Below the pieces are notes generated by a model. It did no database searches, was not told where the DNA came from, and worked only from the letters and a program-made list of their open reading frames with translations. Both the position numbers and the translations under genes were made by a program. Below are positions 17,247 to 26,518 of a stretch of 64,000 bases of DNA, one piece after another (position 1 is the first letter of the stretch; every line of letters begins with the position of its first letter). The stretch is from Bradyrhizobium roseum. Lineage in GTDB: Bacteria; Pseudomonadota; Alphaproteobacteria; Rhizobiales; Xanthobacteraceae. The stretch lies in contig NZ_CP129212.1 in NCBI RefSeq assembly GCF_030413175.1, positions 5,618,450 to 5,682,449 of the forward strand, given 5' to 3'.

Positions 17247-18238
17247 GCGCCGGCCTCCGCATGGATTCCGATCGGGTGGAAACAGGCGTACTGATGTTCG
17301 CGGGATTCGGCTGCCGTCAATGGCGGCTTCTCGACCCGGCAGCGGGCCACCGCGTAGCGGCAGCGCGGCGAGAACGAGCAGCCGTGCAACGGCCGGGTTG
17401 GATCGGGCGGACGCCCGGAGATCGCCGGCAGCGGCGTGTGCGGCGCAGTGTCGAGCCGCGGAAGGGCGGCGAGCAGCGCTTCGGTGTAGGGCATCCGCAT
17501 TTTCTTGAACAACGCCGGCGTCGGCGCACGCTCGACCACCCGGCCGGCATACATCACGGCGACTTCATCGGTACGGCCGGCGACGACGCCGAGGTCGTGG
17601 GTGATCAGGATCATCGCCATGTGCCGACGGCGCTGCTCGCGCGCCAGGAGATCGAGGATCTGCGCCTGGATCGTCACGTCGAGCGCGGTGGTCGGTTCGT
17701 CCGCGATCAGGAGCTTTGGTTCGCACGACAGCGCGATCGCGATTGCCACGCGCTGCCGCATGCCGCCGGAAAGCTGGTGCGGATATTGCGCCAGGCGCTG
17801 CTCGGGCGCAGGGATGCCGACCGCTGTGAGCAGTTCGACGCTGCGCCTGGTTGCAGTGGCATCGTCTAGTTCGAGATGCTCCTGCAGCGTCTCGATCAAT
17901 TGCGTGCCGATCGTGAGCACCGGATTAAGCGAGGTCATCGGGTCCTGGAACACGACCGCCAGCGAACGTCCGCGCAGCTTGCGCAGTTTCTCCGGCGAAA
18001 GCTTCAGCAGATCCTGTCCGTCGAACATCACGCGGCCGGAGAGCTTTGCCTTTTTCGGCAGCAATTGCAGGATCGCCCGCGACAGCATGGTCTTGCCGCA
18101 GCCGGATTCGCCGACGACGCCGAGCGTCTGCCCCGCGCCTACCGTGAGGTTCACTTGATCCACCGCGCGCAGATTGCCGCGCGGGGTCGGCAGGTCGACC
18201 TGGACGTCCTCGACCGAAAGCAGCAATTTATCGGTCAC
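17243..18238 (-). CDS. dppD: Peptide-type ABC transporter ATP-binding protein (DppD/OppD)
   Basis: First ATPase (331 aa) of the importer. The start is the GTG at 18238, which overlaps the permease stop by 4 bp (GTGA); the much longer open frame reaching 19012 is antisense-like read-through of the permease gene in another frame. Motifs: GESGCGKTML, LSGGMRQRVAIAIAL, LIADEPTTALDVTIQ, and the terminal oligopeptide-ABC motif GCSFSPRCRYAVARC. Confidence 0.9.
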   Translation of the reverse strand: MTDKLLLSVEDVQVDLPTPRGNLRAVDQVNLTVGAGQTLGVVGESGCGKTMLSRAILQLLPKKAKLSGRVMFDGQDLLKLSPEKLRKLRGRSLAVVFQDPMTSLNPVLTIGTQLIETLQEHLELDDATATRRSVELLTAVGIPAPEQRLAQYPHQLSGGMRQRVAIAIALSCEPKLLIADEPTTALDVTIQAQILDLLAREQRRRHMAMILITHDLGVVAGRTDEVAVMYAGRVVERAPTPALFKKMRMPYTEALLAALPRLDTAPHTPLPAISGRPPDPTRPLHGCSFSPRCRYAVARCRVEKPPLTAAESREHQYACFHPIGIHAEAGA

Positions 18239-19107
18239 AGCGCACCCTGCCGTGGGTCGGTCAACGCGCGCAAGGTGTCGCCGACCAGATTGAAGGCAAG
18301 AACCGTGAGGAACATCGCTGCAGCCGGCAGGAACGCAAGCCGCGGCGCGACCTCGAGGCTTTCGCGCCCCTCCCCGATCATGCTGCCCCAGCTCGATATC
18401 GGCGGCGGAACGCCGAGGCCGAGGAACGACAGCGAGCCCTCGACCACGATGATGACGGCGACGCCGAGCAGGAAGAACGCCGCCAGCGGCAGCATGACGT
18501 TGGGCAGCAACTCGCGCAGCAGGATTCGCGCATGCGTCGCCCCCAGCGCCTGGGCCGCGATCACGAATTCTCGCCTCGCCAGCGTCAGCGTCGACGCCCG
18601 CGCCACCCGCATGAAGGCGGGAACGCTGAGCGCGCCTAAGATGAGCGTGAGATTGAAAGTCGACTGGCCCAGATAGGCAGTCACCGCCAGCGCCAAAACC
18701 AACGGTGGAAACGCCAGCAGCACATCCATGCTGCCGACCACCAGCGACTCGAACCGGCCTCCGAAGTAGCCGGCGAACATGCCGAGCGCGCCGCCGAACA
18801 CCAGCCCGATCACGGGCGCGCACACGCCGACTACCAGCGATATCCGCGCGCCAAAAATCAGGCGCGACAGTTCGTCGCGGCCGAGCCCGTCGGTGCCGAG
18901 CCAATGCTCGGCCGAAAACGGCGCTCGCCGCTCCAGCATGTCCATATCGGTCGGGCTCGGCAACGGCAGAACGTTTGCAAACACCGCCAACGCGCACACG
19001 AACACCAGCCAACCGATCGCGGCCCAGAACAGAATGCCGAGACGCCGGCCCTTGCGCGCAGGCTGCGTGACCGCCTCCTCCGCAACATCGAGTTCAAGCG
19101 TGGCCAT
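18235..19107 (-). CDS. dppC: Peptide-type ABC transporter permease (DppC)
   Basis: Inner-membrane permease (290 aa). A cytoplasmic N-terminal tail of about 25 residues is followed by the first span (LGILFWAAIGWLVFVCALAV), then the DppC hallmark HWLGTDGLGRDELSRLIFGAR, and the EAA loop near AAQALGATHARILLRELLPN. The start overlaps the end of dppB by 14 bp. Confidence 0.9.
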   Translation of the reverse strand: MATLELDVAEEAVTQPARKGRRLGILFWAAIGWLVFVCALAVFANVLPLPSPTDMDMLERRAPFSAEHWLGTDGLGRDELSRLIFGARISLVVGVCAPVIGLVFGGALGMFAGYFGGRFESLVVGSMDVLLAFPPLVLALAVTAYLGQSTFNLTLILGALSVPAFMRVARASTLTLARREFVIAAQALGATHARILLRELLPNVMLPLAAFFLLGVAVIIVVEGSLSFLGLGVPPPISSWGSMIGEGRESLEVAPRLAFLPAAAMFLTVLAFNLVGDTLRALTDPRQGAL

Positions 19108-20044
19108 GGCGAATCCTGGGATCGAGAACGGCGTAGAGAAGATCGACGATGAAGTTCATGATGACGAAGCCAGCGCCCACCAGCAGCACCACCCCCTGCA
19201 GGATGATAAGGTCGCGCGTCAGGATCGATCCGATCAGGAGCCGCCCGATGCCCGGCAGGGCAAAGATCGTCTCGACGATGACAGCGCCGCCGATGAGCCG
19301 GCCGATATTGATGCCGGTAATCGTGACCAGCGTCAGCGACGACGGTTTTAGCGCGTGCACGAACAGGATGCGCGAAGCCTTCAACCCCTTGGCCTTGGCC
19401 AGCGAGATGTAGTCTTCCTGCAGGGTTGCGATCATGTCGGATCGCAGCACGCGCATGATGCCGGGCCATTCGGCGAGCGCGAGCGTCAGCGCCGGCAGCA
19501 CCATGAAGCGCAGGTTCGCCGCCGGGTCTTCGGTAAAAGGCACGTAGCCGGTCGCCGGCAGCCAGCGCAGCTCGACCGCAAACAGATAGATCAGCAGGAT
19601 CGCCGACAGGAACGTCGGGACCGACAGCATGCCGAAAGCCGAGCCGGTCATGAAGCGGTCGAACGGTCCGCCGCTACGCGATGCGCAGATGATGGCCAGG
19701 GGAACGCCGATCGCCAGCGCGCCGACCTGCGCCAGCAGCATCAGCTCGATCGATACCGGCAGCCGCTCGGTGACCGCCTGCAGCACCGTCTGGCCGGTGC
19801 GGAACGAACGGCCGAAATCACCCTGCATCACATGGCCGAGCCAGCTCAGATAGCGCCACCAGATCGGCTGGTCCAACCCCATGTCACGACGCAACGCCGC
19901 CACGTTCTCAGGCGTCGCCTGATCGCCGAGGATCGTGTAGGCGAGATCGCCCGGCAGCAGCGACGCGATGGAGAACGTCAGCAGCGAAACCGCAATCAGC
20001 ACCGGCACCAAATACAGGAGCCGTCGTGCAACGAAGAACGCCAT
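19094..20044 (-). CDS. dppB: Peptide-type ABC transporter permease (DppB)
   Basis: Inner-membrane permease (316 aa) with the canonical DppB opening (RRLLYLVPVLIAVSLLTFSI), the early motif LLPGDLAYTILGDQATPE and the EAA loop with YISLAKAKGLKASRILFVHA. It begins 6 bp after the binding-protein stop and precedes dppC. The pair would form the membrane channel for peptides, opines, nickel chelates or glutathione; the ligand is not deducible. Confidence 0.9.
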   Translation of the reverse strand: MAFFVARRLLYLVPVLIAVSLLTFSIASLLPGDLAYTILGDQATPENVAALRRDMGLDQPIWWRYLSWLGHVMQGDFGRSFRTGQTVLQAVTERLPVSIELMLLAQVGALAIGVPLAIICASRSGGPFDRFMTGSAFGMLSVPTFLSAILLIYLFAVELRWLPATGYVPFTEDPAANLRFMVLPALTLALAEWPGIMRVLRSDMIATLQEDYISLAKAKGLKASRILFVHALKPSSLTLVTITGINIGRLIGGAVIVETIFALPGIGRLLIGSILTRDLIILQGVVLLVGAGFVIMNFIVDLLYAVLDPRIRHGHA

Positions 20045-20050
20045 GGGCGG

Positions 20051-21592
20051 CTATTCCTTCCAGGCGCGCGATACGTCGATCACCCCGCTATACATCTTGG
20101 GCAGACCCTTCAGCTTCGCGCTGGATATCGCATAGTAGGTGTTCTGGAAGGTCCAGAACCAGATCGCCTCCTTGTTGATCAGCCGGGAGATTGCGCAATA
20201 GTCGTCGATACGCTGGGCCTGATCCGGCGTGTTGCGGGCATGATCGAGCAGCTTGTCGAGCTCCGGATTGGAGTAGTTGGCAAGCGCCACCGGGCTTCCG
20301 GTCTTGAAGTTGGAGTACATCTGCGTATCGGGATCGGCCAGATCGACGATGCGCCACGGCGTCAACTGGAACTGGCGCATGAAGGCGCGCGGCGGAATCG
20401 TGGCCTGGTCGACCTGCTCGATCTCCATGTTGATGCCGGCCCGCTTCCACAATTGCTGCAGCACCTGGCCAACGGTCCGCCCACGGGGCGTCGCCGTGAC
20501 AAGCATCTTGAACTCGACGGGCTTGCCGTAATCCTTGATCAGGGCCTTGGCCTTCTCGAGGTCTTCAGGAAGTGCGCCGTCGTCCTTGCACTTGACCCAG
20601 GAGCCATCGCCATAGGGATTGCTGGCCGGCCTGGCGAGACCATTGGTAATCGCCTGCGACATCTTCTTGCGGTCGAGCGACATGACCACCGCCTGGCGAA
20701 CGCGCACGTCGTCGAACGGCGGCGTCTTGGTGTTCATGGCATAGACCGCAGCCCCCGAGCCGACGTAGCTGTGCACGGTGAGCTTGGAGTCTTTCTGCGC
20801 CTTCTGGATGTTGTCGGCGGAATATTCGTCGTCCCAGATCAGGTCGACCTCGCCGGATTGCAGGCTCGCGAATCGCGACTGCGCGTCGGGCAGCGGCTTC
20901 AGCGTGATGCGGTCCAAATATACCTTGTCCTTGTCCCAGTAGTCCGGGTTCTTCTCCAGGATCATGCGATCGCCGGCGGTCCAGGATTTCAGGATGTAGG
21001 GACCGGTGCCGACGGGATTGCGGTTGTATTCGTCGCCCTTGGCCTTCCAGGCTGTCGGCGAGTGAACGGCCTGGTTCTGGCTCGCGTAGGAGATAATTGC
21101 GGGGAAGTTTACCGATGGGTCGTTGAGATTAAAGACGAGTGTCAGTTCGTCGGGCGCCTGCACGTCCTTGATGGCAGAAATATAGAAGGCGCAACGGCAC
21201 TTGTTGGCAGGATCCTTCTGCCGGTCGAAGTTGGCCTTGTAGGCTTCCGCATTGAAGGGCGTACCGTCGTGGAATTTGACCCCGGGACGCAGCTTGAAGG
21301 TCCAGGTCTTGAAGTCGTCCGAGTGAGACCAGGACAGCGCGAGCTTGGGCTGCGGCTTGCTGTTGGCGTCGAGCGTGGTGAGCGTGTCGAAGATCGCGGA
21401 GGATGCCGTCAATGCCGCCGTGTCGTAGACGCCGACCTTCAGCGGATCGAAGCCGGGAATATCGAGTTCGAGGCCGACGGTGATGCTGCCACCCGCCTTC
21501 TGCGCGCTGGCAGGCATGACGGACAAGGCCACACCAAATCCCGCCACAAGAAATATGCGCGCGAGCGCGCTCGAACGGTTGGCCGCCTTCAT
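20051..21592 (-). CDS. dppA: ABC transporter substrate-binding protein, family 5 (DppA/OppA)
   Basis: Periplasmic binding protein (513 aa) that starts the operon. N-terminal signal: basic MKAANRSSALAR, hydrophobic core, cleavage after PASAQ. The SBP family 5 fold is evident from LALSWSHSDDFKTWTFKLRPGVKFHDGTPF (split by frame reading only for brevity here: LRPGVKFHDGTPFNA near residue 105) and the later LDKLLDHARNTPD. Ligand unknown; the neighbouring CoA-transferase suggests an acid-yielding substrate, but this is inference. Confidence 0.88.
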   Translation of the reverse strand: MKAANRSSALARIFLVAGFGVALSVMPASAQKAGGSITVGLELDIPGFDPLKVGVYDTAALTASSAIFDTLTTLDANSKPQPKLALSWSHSDDFKTWTFKLRPGVKFHDGTPFNAEAYKANFDRQKDPANKCRCAFYISAIKDVQAPDELTLVFNLNDPSVNFPAIISYASQNQAVHSPTAWKAKGDEYNRNPVGTGPYILKSWTAGDRMILEKNPDYWDKDKVYLDRITLKPLPDAQSRFASLQSGEVDLIWDDEYSADNIQKAQKDSKLTVHSYVGSGAAVYAMNTKTPPFDDVRVRQAVVMSLDRKKMSQAITNGLARPASNPYGDGSWVKCKDDGALPEDLEKAKALIKDYGKPVEFKMLVTATPRGRTVGQVLQQLWKRAGINMEIEQVDQATIPPRAFMRQFQLTPWRIVDLADPDTQMYSNFKTGSPVALANYSNPELDKLLDHARNTPDQAQRIDDYCAISRLINKEAIWFWTFQNTYYAISSAKLKGLPKMYSGVIDVSRAWKE

Positions 21593-21744
21593 GGATATTC
21601 CCTCCGATGTGTCGTCCGTCCGGTATTCCGGATCGTGATCGCTACGGTAAGATTGTCTGGAATTTCCGTCGCGGGCAAGGCCGTTTACAGGCTGCGGATG
21701 AAAACGCCGCCGCAGCCTGATGTTTCGCTATGCGGAGCGCGCCG

Positions 21745-22950
21745 TCAGCCGCGCGCGGTAACCGCCGCCTTGCCGGCGAAGGCTGCGATTTCGTCTTCCG
21801 ACAAACCGGTCTCTTTCAGGTAGGCGCGCGTATGTTCGCCGAGCGTCGACATGCGCGGGGCCGCCGATACCTTGGCCCCCGACATGCGGAACGGCAAGTT
21901 GAGTACCTTGAAGGTGCCGCCGCCGTCCTCGACCTCGGTCAATGCGCCTCGATGAGCGATCTGCGGATCGCCGAGCGCCTCGGCGACGGTGCGGTAGGCC
22001 GACGAAGGCACGCCGCGCGCGTTGAGCGCGGCGAGGCACTGCGCGGTGGTGACGGTGCGCGACCACGCCTCGACGCCTTCGATCAGGCTCACCCAGTTGT
22101 CGCGGCGGTCGGCATATTTCGCAAAGCGCGGGTCGCTCACCCATTCCGGGTGACCGATCACCTGCATCAGGCTCTGGAAAGTCTTCTCGCTGGCGATCGC
22201 CATCATCACATAGCCGTCGGTCGTCTCGATCGGGCCGAACATCGGCCGTTGCGTCGGCCTCACCTCGAATTGCGACCACTGCAGTTCGTTCAGCGTCAGG
22301 CTCAGCATCGATTCCAGCATGGAGACGTCGATGTGCTGGCCCTGCCCGGTCGCGTTGCGCTGATAGAGCGCCGCCGAGACGGCGCCGAAGGCGTAAACGC
22401 CGGTGAGCACGTCGGCGTGATAGATGCCGCAATAGTCCGGCCGGCTGCGGCCCGGCTGGTACGCCAGGTGCGCCATCTCGTAGCCAGAAGCCGCATGGAT
22501 CACCGGCGCATAGGCCGGCAGTTCCGCCGACGGCCCGGTCTGGCCATATCCGGAGATTGAGCAATAGATCAGTTTGGGGTTGGCCTCATGCAACGAGGCA
22601 TAATCGAGCTTCAATCGCCGCATCACGCCGGGCCGGAAATTCTCCACCAACACGTCCGCGGTTGCGACCAGCCGGCGGATCGCCTCCAGCCCCTTGGGCG
22701 ACTTCAAATCCAGCACCAGGCTGTTCTTGCCGACGTTGAGCTGGCCGAAAGCAGTCGAGCAGTTATTCCGGACCGGCGGGCGGGTCCGCATCGTCTCGCC
22801 TTCCTCGCTTTCGATCTTGACGACCTCTGCTCCCATATCGGCAAGCATTCGTGTACAATGCGGGCCGGCGATGGTGGTCGAGAAATCGAGGACGCGCAGA
22901 CCGGCGAAGCAGCCTGTCAAATTCCTCTGATCATTGCCGGCTATGTTCAT
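21745..22950 (-). CDS. Class III CoA-transferase (CaiB/BaiF family)
   Basis: Transfers CoA between carboxylic acids (401 aa, usual family size). The N-terminal GLRVLDFSTTIAGPHCTRML, the MGAEVVKIE strand and the segment YCSISGYGQTGPSAELPAYA are diagnostic, and the catalytic aspartate is expected in GIYHADVLTGVYAFG. It is encoded upstream of the peptide-type transporter on the same strand (152 bp to dppA), so it may activate an imported acid. Substrate pair unknown. Confidence 0.88.
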   Translation of the reverse strand: MNIAGNDQRNLTGCFAGLRVLDFSTTIAGPHCTRMLADMGAEVVKIESEEGETMRTRPPVRNNCSTAFGQLNVGKNSLVLDLKSPKGLEAIRRLVATADVLVENFRPGVMRRLKLDYASLHEANPKLIYCSISGYGQTGPSAELPAYAPVIHAASGYEMAHLAYQPGRSRPDYCGIYHADVLTGVYAFGAVSAALYQRNATGQGQHIDVSMLESMLSLTLNELQWSQFEVRPTQRPMFGPIETTDGYVMMAIASEKTFQSLMQVIGHPEWVSDPRFAKYADRRDNWVSLIEGVEAWSRTVTTAQCLAALNARGVPSSAYRTVAEALGDPQIAHRGALTEVEDGGGTFKVLNLPFRMSGAKVSAAPRMSTLGEHTRAYLKETGLSEDEIAAFAGKAAVTARG

Positions 22951-23042
22951 TTCGTAACGCTCCTTCGGCCTTTGCGGCCCTTGGTCTTGTTGGCGGTCGT
23001 GACCCTAAATTGCGCGCCATCGACAGGGAAGTCATTCGCTTA

Positions 23043-23068
23043 GGAACCGACCGCACGGAGCGCGCGTT
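23043..23068 (+). promoter_or_regulatory. EcfG-type general stress promoter upstream of glgA
   Basis: GGAAC at 23043-23047 and CGTT at 23065-23068 separated by 17 nt, matching the alphaproteobacterial EcfG consensus GGAAC-N16/17-CGTT. It lies about 92 bp before the proposed glgA start. Confidence 0.6.
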
Positions 23069-23159
23069 ACATCGATGGGAAGTTGGACCCGTTCTTGCAT
23101 CGGGTTCTTCAGACGTAGTTTCCCTTGGTTTCCTTACGGCGGCTGCGAGGACGTTTCCC

Positions 23160-24587
23160 TTGAGGGTCTTGTTCGTTACCACGGAAATGGATGATTTCAT
23201 CCGGGTTGGCGGTCTCGCGGCAGTTTCCGCCGCACTACCCAGAGCCTTACGGCGCTGGAGCGATGTCCGGATCATGCTGCCGGGATACCGGGACGTCGTT
23301 GAGCAGCTCACACACGTTGAAATCGTTGGCGAATGTCCTGCTTTGGCGGAGATGCCGTCCTGCCTTCTAGGGCGGGCGTCCACCCAGGATGGACTGCCGG
23401 TCTACGTGCTGCTGTGCCCACAACTCTACGATCGGCCGGGCAATCCCTATGGCGACGAATCAGGGCAGGACTGGCCGGACAACGATGTCAGGTTCGGCCG
23501 TTTCGCTTCTGCGGCGGCCGAACTTGCCGCAGGCAATCTGGACAAGAATTGGGCAGCGGACCTCGTCCATGCCAACGACTGGCAGGCCGCGCTGGCGCCC
23601 GCCTATCTGGCGTGGCGCGGCTCGAAAGTTCCCTCCCTCCTGACCATCCATAACCTGGCCTACCAAGGTCTGTTCCCGCCGGACTCGCTGCGGCGGATTG
23701 GAGCGCCGGAAAGTTCCTTCCATATCGAGGGGCTGGAATTCTACGACCACGTATCGTTTCTGAAGGGCGGCCTGGTCTACGCCTCGCACCTGACCACCGT
23801 CAGCGCCACCTATGCCAAGGAGATCACGACCCGCGAACTGGGCTGCGGCCTCGAAGGCCTGCTGCAGCGCCGCTCCAACGCATTGGAACTGACCGGCATC
23901 CTCAACGGCATCGACGAAAGCTGGGATCCCAGCGCCTGTGCGCAACTGGCGCAGACGTTTGCCCCGGGGGACTGGGAGGGCAAGCAGGCGAACGCCGATT
24001 ACGTCCGCAAGCAGTTCGGCCTGGCGCTGTCGCGCGGTCCGCTATTCGGCCTCGTCGCCCGGCTGGTGCACCAGAAAGGCGTCGACCTCGTGCTGTCCGC
24101 CGCCGACGAAATCATCGAGGCCGGCGGCCAGATCGTGGTGACCGGAAGCGGCGAGCCGCAGATCGAACAGGCACTGGTCGATGCGCACCGCCGCAGACCC
24201 GACGCGATCGGCGTTGTGATCGGCTTCAACGACGCGCAAGCACGGCGGATCTTCGCGGGCAGCGACTTTACGCTGATGCCGTCGCGGTTCGAACCGTGCG
24301 GGTTGAGCCAGATGTACGCGCAGCGGTTTGGGTCGCTGCCGATCGGGCACCAGACCGGCGGGCTGGCGGAGACCATCAAGGATGGCGAAACCGGCTTCCT
24401 GTTTTCAAAACCCTCAACGGAGTCCTTCCTCGGCGGCGTCAGACGTGCATTCGACGCCTTCGGGGCCAAGGACCGCCTCGATGCGATGCGGCGTAGTGCA
24501 ATGGCGCGATCATTCAGCTGGGATCTGTCGGCAGCCTGTTACAGCGCGCTGTATCGCAAGACGATCGCGCCTTCCATCATCGCTTGA
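23160..24587 (+). CDS. glgA: Glycogen/starch synthase-like glycosyltransferase (GT5)
   Basis: ADP-glucose-dependent alpha-1,4-glucan synthase family (475 aa, matching GlgA length). A TTG at 23160 preceded by GAGGA nine bases upstream gives the expected N-terminus MRVLFVTTEM; the frame is open upstream but not coding-like. The GT-B landmarks are LVHANDWQAALAP, TIHNLAYQGLFPP, GLVARLVHQKGVDLV and the catalytic SRFEPCGLSQMYAQRFGSLP. The N-terminal nucleotide-sugar loop is R15-VGGL rather than the usual K15-TGGL. No glgB, glgC or glgP is adjacent; the partners here are a debranching enzyme and a GT4. Confidence 0.85.
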   Translation: MRVLFVTTEMDDFIRVGGLAAVSAALPRALRRWSDVRIMLPGYRDVVEQLTHVEIVGECPALAEMPSCLLGRASTQDGLPVYVLLCPQLYDRPGNPYGDESGQDWPDNDVRFGRFASAAAELAAGNLDKNWAADLVHANDWQAALAPAYLAWRGSKVPSLLTIHNLAYQGLFPPDSLRRIGAPESSFHIEGLEFYDHVSFLKGGLVYASHLTTVSATYAKEITTRELGCGLEGLLQRRSNALELTGILNGIDESWDPSACAQLAQTFAPGDWEGKQANADYVRKQFGLALSRGPLFGLVARLVHQKGVDLVLSAADEIIEAGGQIVVTGSGEPQIEQALVDAHRRRPDAIGVVIGFNDAQARRIFAGSDFTLMPSRFEPCGLSQMYAQRFGSLPIGHQTGGLAETIKDGETGFLFSKPSTESFLGGVRRAFDAFGAKDRLDAMRRSAMARSFSWDLSAACYSALYRKTIAPSIIA

Positions 24588-24592
24588 TACGT

Positions 24593-25918
24593 CTATTCCG
24601 GTGTCCGCCGCGTCTCCGGCATGAACAGCCAGATCACCGTCAGGCCGAGCGCTGCGATGCAGGCCAGTCCCATGAAGGCCGTGCTGCTGCCAAAAGTATC
24701 GCTGATATAGCCGGCCAGCACCGTACTCAGCGACGCGCCGATGCCAGTCGCGGTTCCGACGATGCCCTGTGCGAGACTGAAGTGGCCGCTGCCGAATGCG
24801 ACGTCAGCGACGATCAGCGGTACCATCACGCTCAGCACCGCTGCGGTAATACCGTCGAACACCTGCACCGCGACCAGAAGATAGGGATCGCTCACCACCG
24901 AGAACAGCAGACCTCGGATTGCCAGCGCGCCGAACGCCAGCAGCAGCAGTGGTCGCCTGCCCCAGGCTTGCGCCTTGCGGCCGACCGAGGGCGAGGCCAG
25001 CGCCACGATAGCCTGCGGCACGATGATACAGGCTGCGATCAGCACCGGCGCCCATTGGCTCGATCGCGTGGTGACAACGCCGGCCATCAGCGGCAGCATG
25101 GCGGCATTCGCAAGCTGGAACAGCAGCACGCCGCCGGCAAAGATCAGCAGCGGGCGCTGGCGCAGCAGGTGGAATACGCTGGTGGCTTCCTGATCGGGAA
25201 CCTCGCGCACGACAGCACCGTGGCTTTGCGCCACGTCGATTTCCTGCTCGCGGATGCGCGAGAGTGCCAGCAAGGTAGGAATCACAAGCAGGAAGGTGAC
25301 GATAAACACGGCCTGGTTTGACAACAGGTAACCTGTCGCCCCCATCAGCGCCGCCGCCGAACCATTGCCGAGCGACGCGAAACGCGCGTTACGTCCCAGG
25401 CGCTCTCCCATCGCCAGCGGCCCGACCAGACCAAGACTGATGGCCGCAATCGCCGGGCCCAACACGCAGCTCGCCAGCGCATGCAAAATGGCCGCTGCCG
25501 TCACCACCGGAAAGATCGGCCATAATGCATAGGCCAGCGCGGCGCAGCCGATGGCGGAGACGGCGAGGCCCGCCACCAGCCGCTCCGACCGCGCGGCATC
25601 GACGGTCGCGCCGCCCGGCATCTGGCCGAGCAGGCCGATAATGCCGCCGATCGACAGCACGAAGCCGATCTCGACCTGCGTCCATTTCTGCGTGGTCAGA
25701 TAGACCGCAATGAACGGACCGAATCCGGTCTGGACGTCGGCGAGGAAGAAGACGAACCAGTCGAGGCCGCGCTGACTTTCGCGAGACGGCCTTGGCTTGC
25801 TCCCCGGCGCGGGCGGCAGCGGCACGATATTGCCTTGCCCGTCGGATCGCCCGTGGCGACCGTCGTCAATCCGATTGAACGATGGGGATGGACGGGCCAC
25901 CAGGCTGCAACTCCTCAT
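24593..25918 (-). CDS. MFS transporter
   Basis: Inner-membrane major facilitator (441 aa) with about 12 hydrophobic spans after a 45-residue hydrophilic N-terminus. The first span begins near DWFVFFLADVQTGFGPFIAV, and the intracellular loop GQMPGGATVDAARSERLVAG corresponds to the MFS loop 2-3 signature. The N-terminal third of family members lacking this tail would start near residue 50, so the true start could be internal. It is the last gene of a leftward series (ABC exporter, debranching enzyme, PRC protein). Whether it imports or exports is unknown. Confidence 0.8.
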   Translation of the reverse strand: MRSCSLVARPSPSFNRIDDGRHGRSDGQGNIVPLPPAPGSKPRPSRESQRGLDWFVFFLADVQTGFGPFIAVYLTTQKWTQVEIGFVLSIGGIIGLLGQMPGGATVDAARSERLVAGLAVSAIGCAALAYALWPIFPVVTAAAILHALASCVLGPAIAAISLGLVGPLAMGERLGRNARFASLGNGSAAALMGATGYLLSNQAVFIVTFLLVIPTLLALSRIREQEIDVAQSHGAVVREVPDQEATSVFHLLRQRPLLIFAGGVLLFQLANAAMLPLMAGVVTTRSSQWAPVLIAACIIVPQAIVALASPSVGRKAQAWGRRPLLLLAFGALAIRGLLFSVVSDPYLLVAVQVFDGITAAVLSVMVPLIVADVAFGSGHFSLAQGIVGTATGIGASLSTVLAGYISDTFGSSTAFMGLACIAALGLTVIWLFMPETRRTPE

Positions 25919-25992
25919 TCTTGGTGTGATCTCGGGGCAAACGCTTGGCGTTCGTCCCGATGAAACCCGCTACTCGCATTGCCGGATTGTGC

Positions 25993-26478
25993 TTATTTGT
26001 CGAAATCCCACGGCTGCAGACGACCGGCCGCACCAAGCACGATGACCGGCGCGTCCTCCTTGTATTCGGGCGCCGCCGAGACCTGCGCCTTGGTCAGTTC
26101 GAGCGTAATGCTGTCACGCTTGTTGGAGACGCCGCCGAAACGCAGCGCGCTCCATTCGACCACGATCTTCCGGCTGCCGACACCGAGGAAGCCGCCGAAA
26201 TCGATCACCGCAGCGCGAACATTGCCTTCACGATCCACGATCGCATCGACGATGCGCCCCATACCTTCGTTAGCCGCGCTGCGAACTTCGCGGCCCAGAA
26301 TGCCATGGGCATCCCGGGCGCCAATCACGGTAACCGAGGGCGGTGGTACAGGTTCCTTGGTGGCGTCAGGCGGCGCGGTTCGAGTCCCCTGTGTCGTGCC
26401 GGCGTCGTCCGCCGCTGAAGCCGCCGGGCCGCCGGCCAATCCAGCGATCAGAAACAGGATGAGAATACCTATGCGCAT
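25993..26478 (-). CDS. Secreted PRC-barrel domain protein
   Basis: A 161-aa exported protein: signal peptide MRIGILILFLIAGLAGGPAA ending near ASAA, a proline-rich linker, then a PRC-barrel (about residues 55-125) with GREVRSAANEGMGRIVDAIVD and AAVIDFGGFLGVGSRKIVV. Start 26478 is chosen for its AGGAGGA site. PRC-barrel proteins of this kind are frequent in rhizobia, often stress-linked, with no defined biochemical role. It follows the debranching-enzyme gene by about 40 bp on the same strand. Confidence 0.8.
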   Translation of the reverse strand: MRIGILILFLIAGLAGGPAASAADDAGTTQGTRTAPPDATKEPVPPPSVTVIGARDAHGILGREVRSAANEGMGRIVDAIVDREGNVRAAVIDFGGFLGVGSRKIVVEWSALRFGGVSNKRDSITLELTKAQVSAAPEYKEDAPVIVLGAAGRLQPWDFDK

Positions 26479-26518
26479 GAGTCCTCCTGACTTTCGAATC
26501 ATGAGCCGCGCATGGCTC

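Noticed and set aside
18239..19012. N-terminal extension of dppD to 589 aa
   Set aside because: It overlaps dppC in another frame; the GTG at 18238 with a GTGA overlap is the natural start.
19355..21823. 822-codon plus-strand open frame
   Set aside because: It is antisense to the dppABC genes; composition is Arg/Gly/Asp-rich shadow sequence of a high-GC genome, with no domain or ribosome site.
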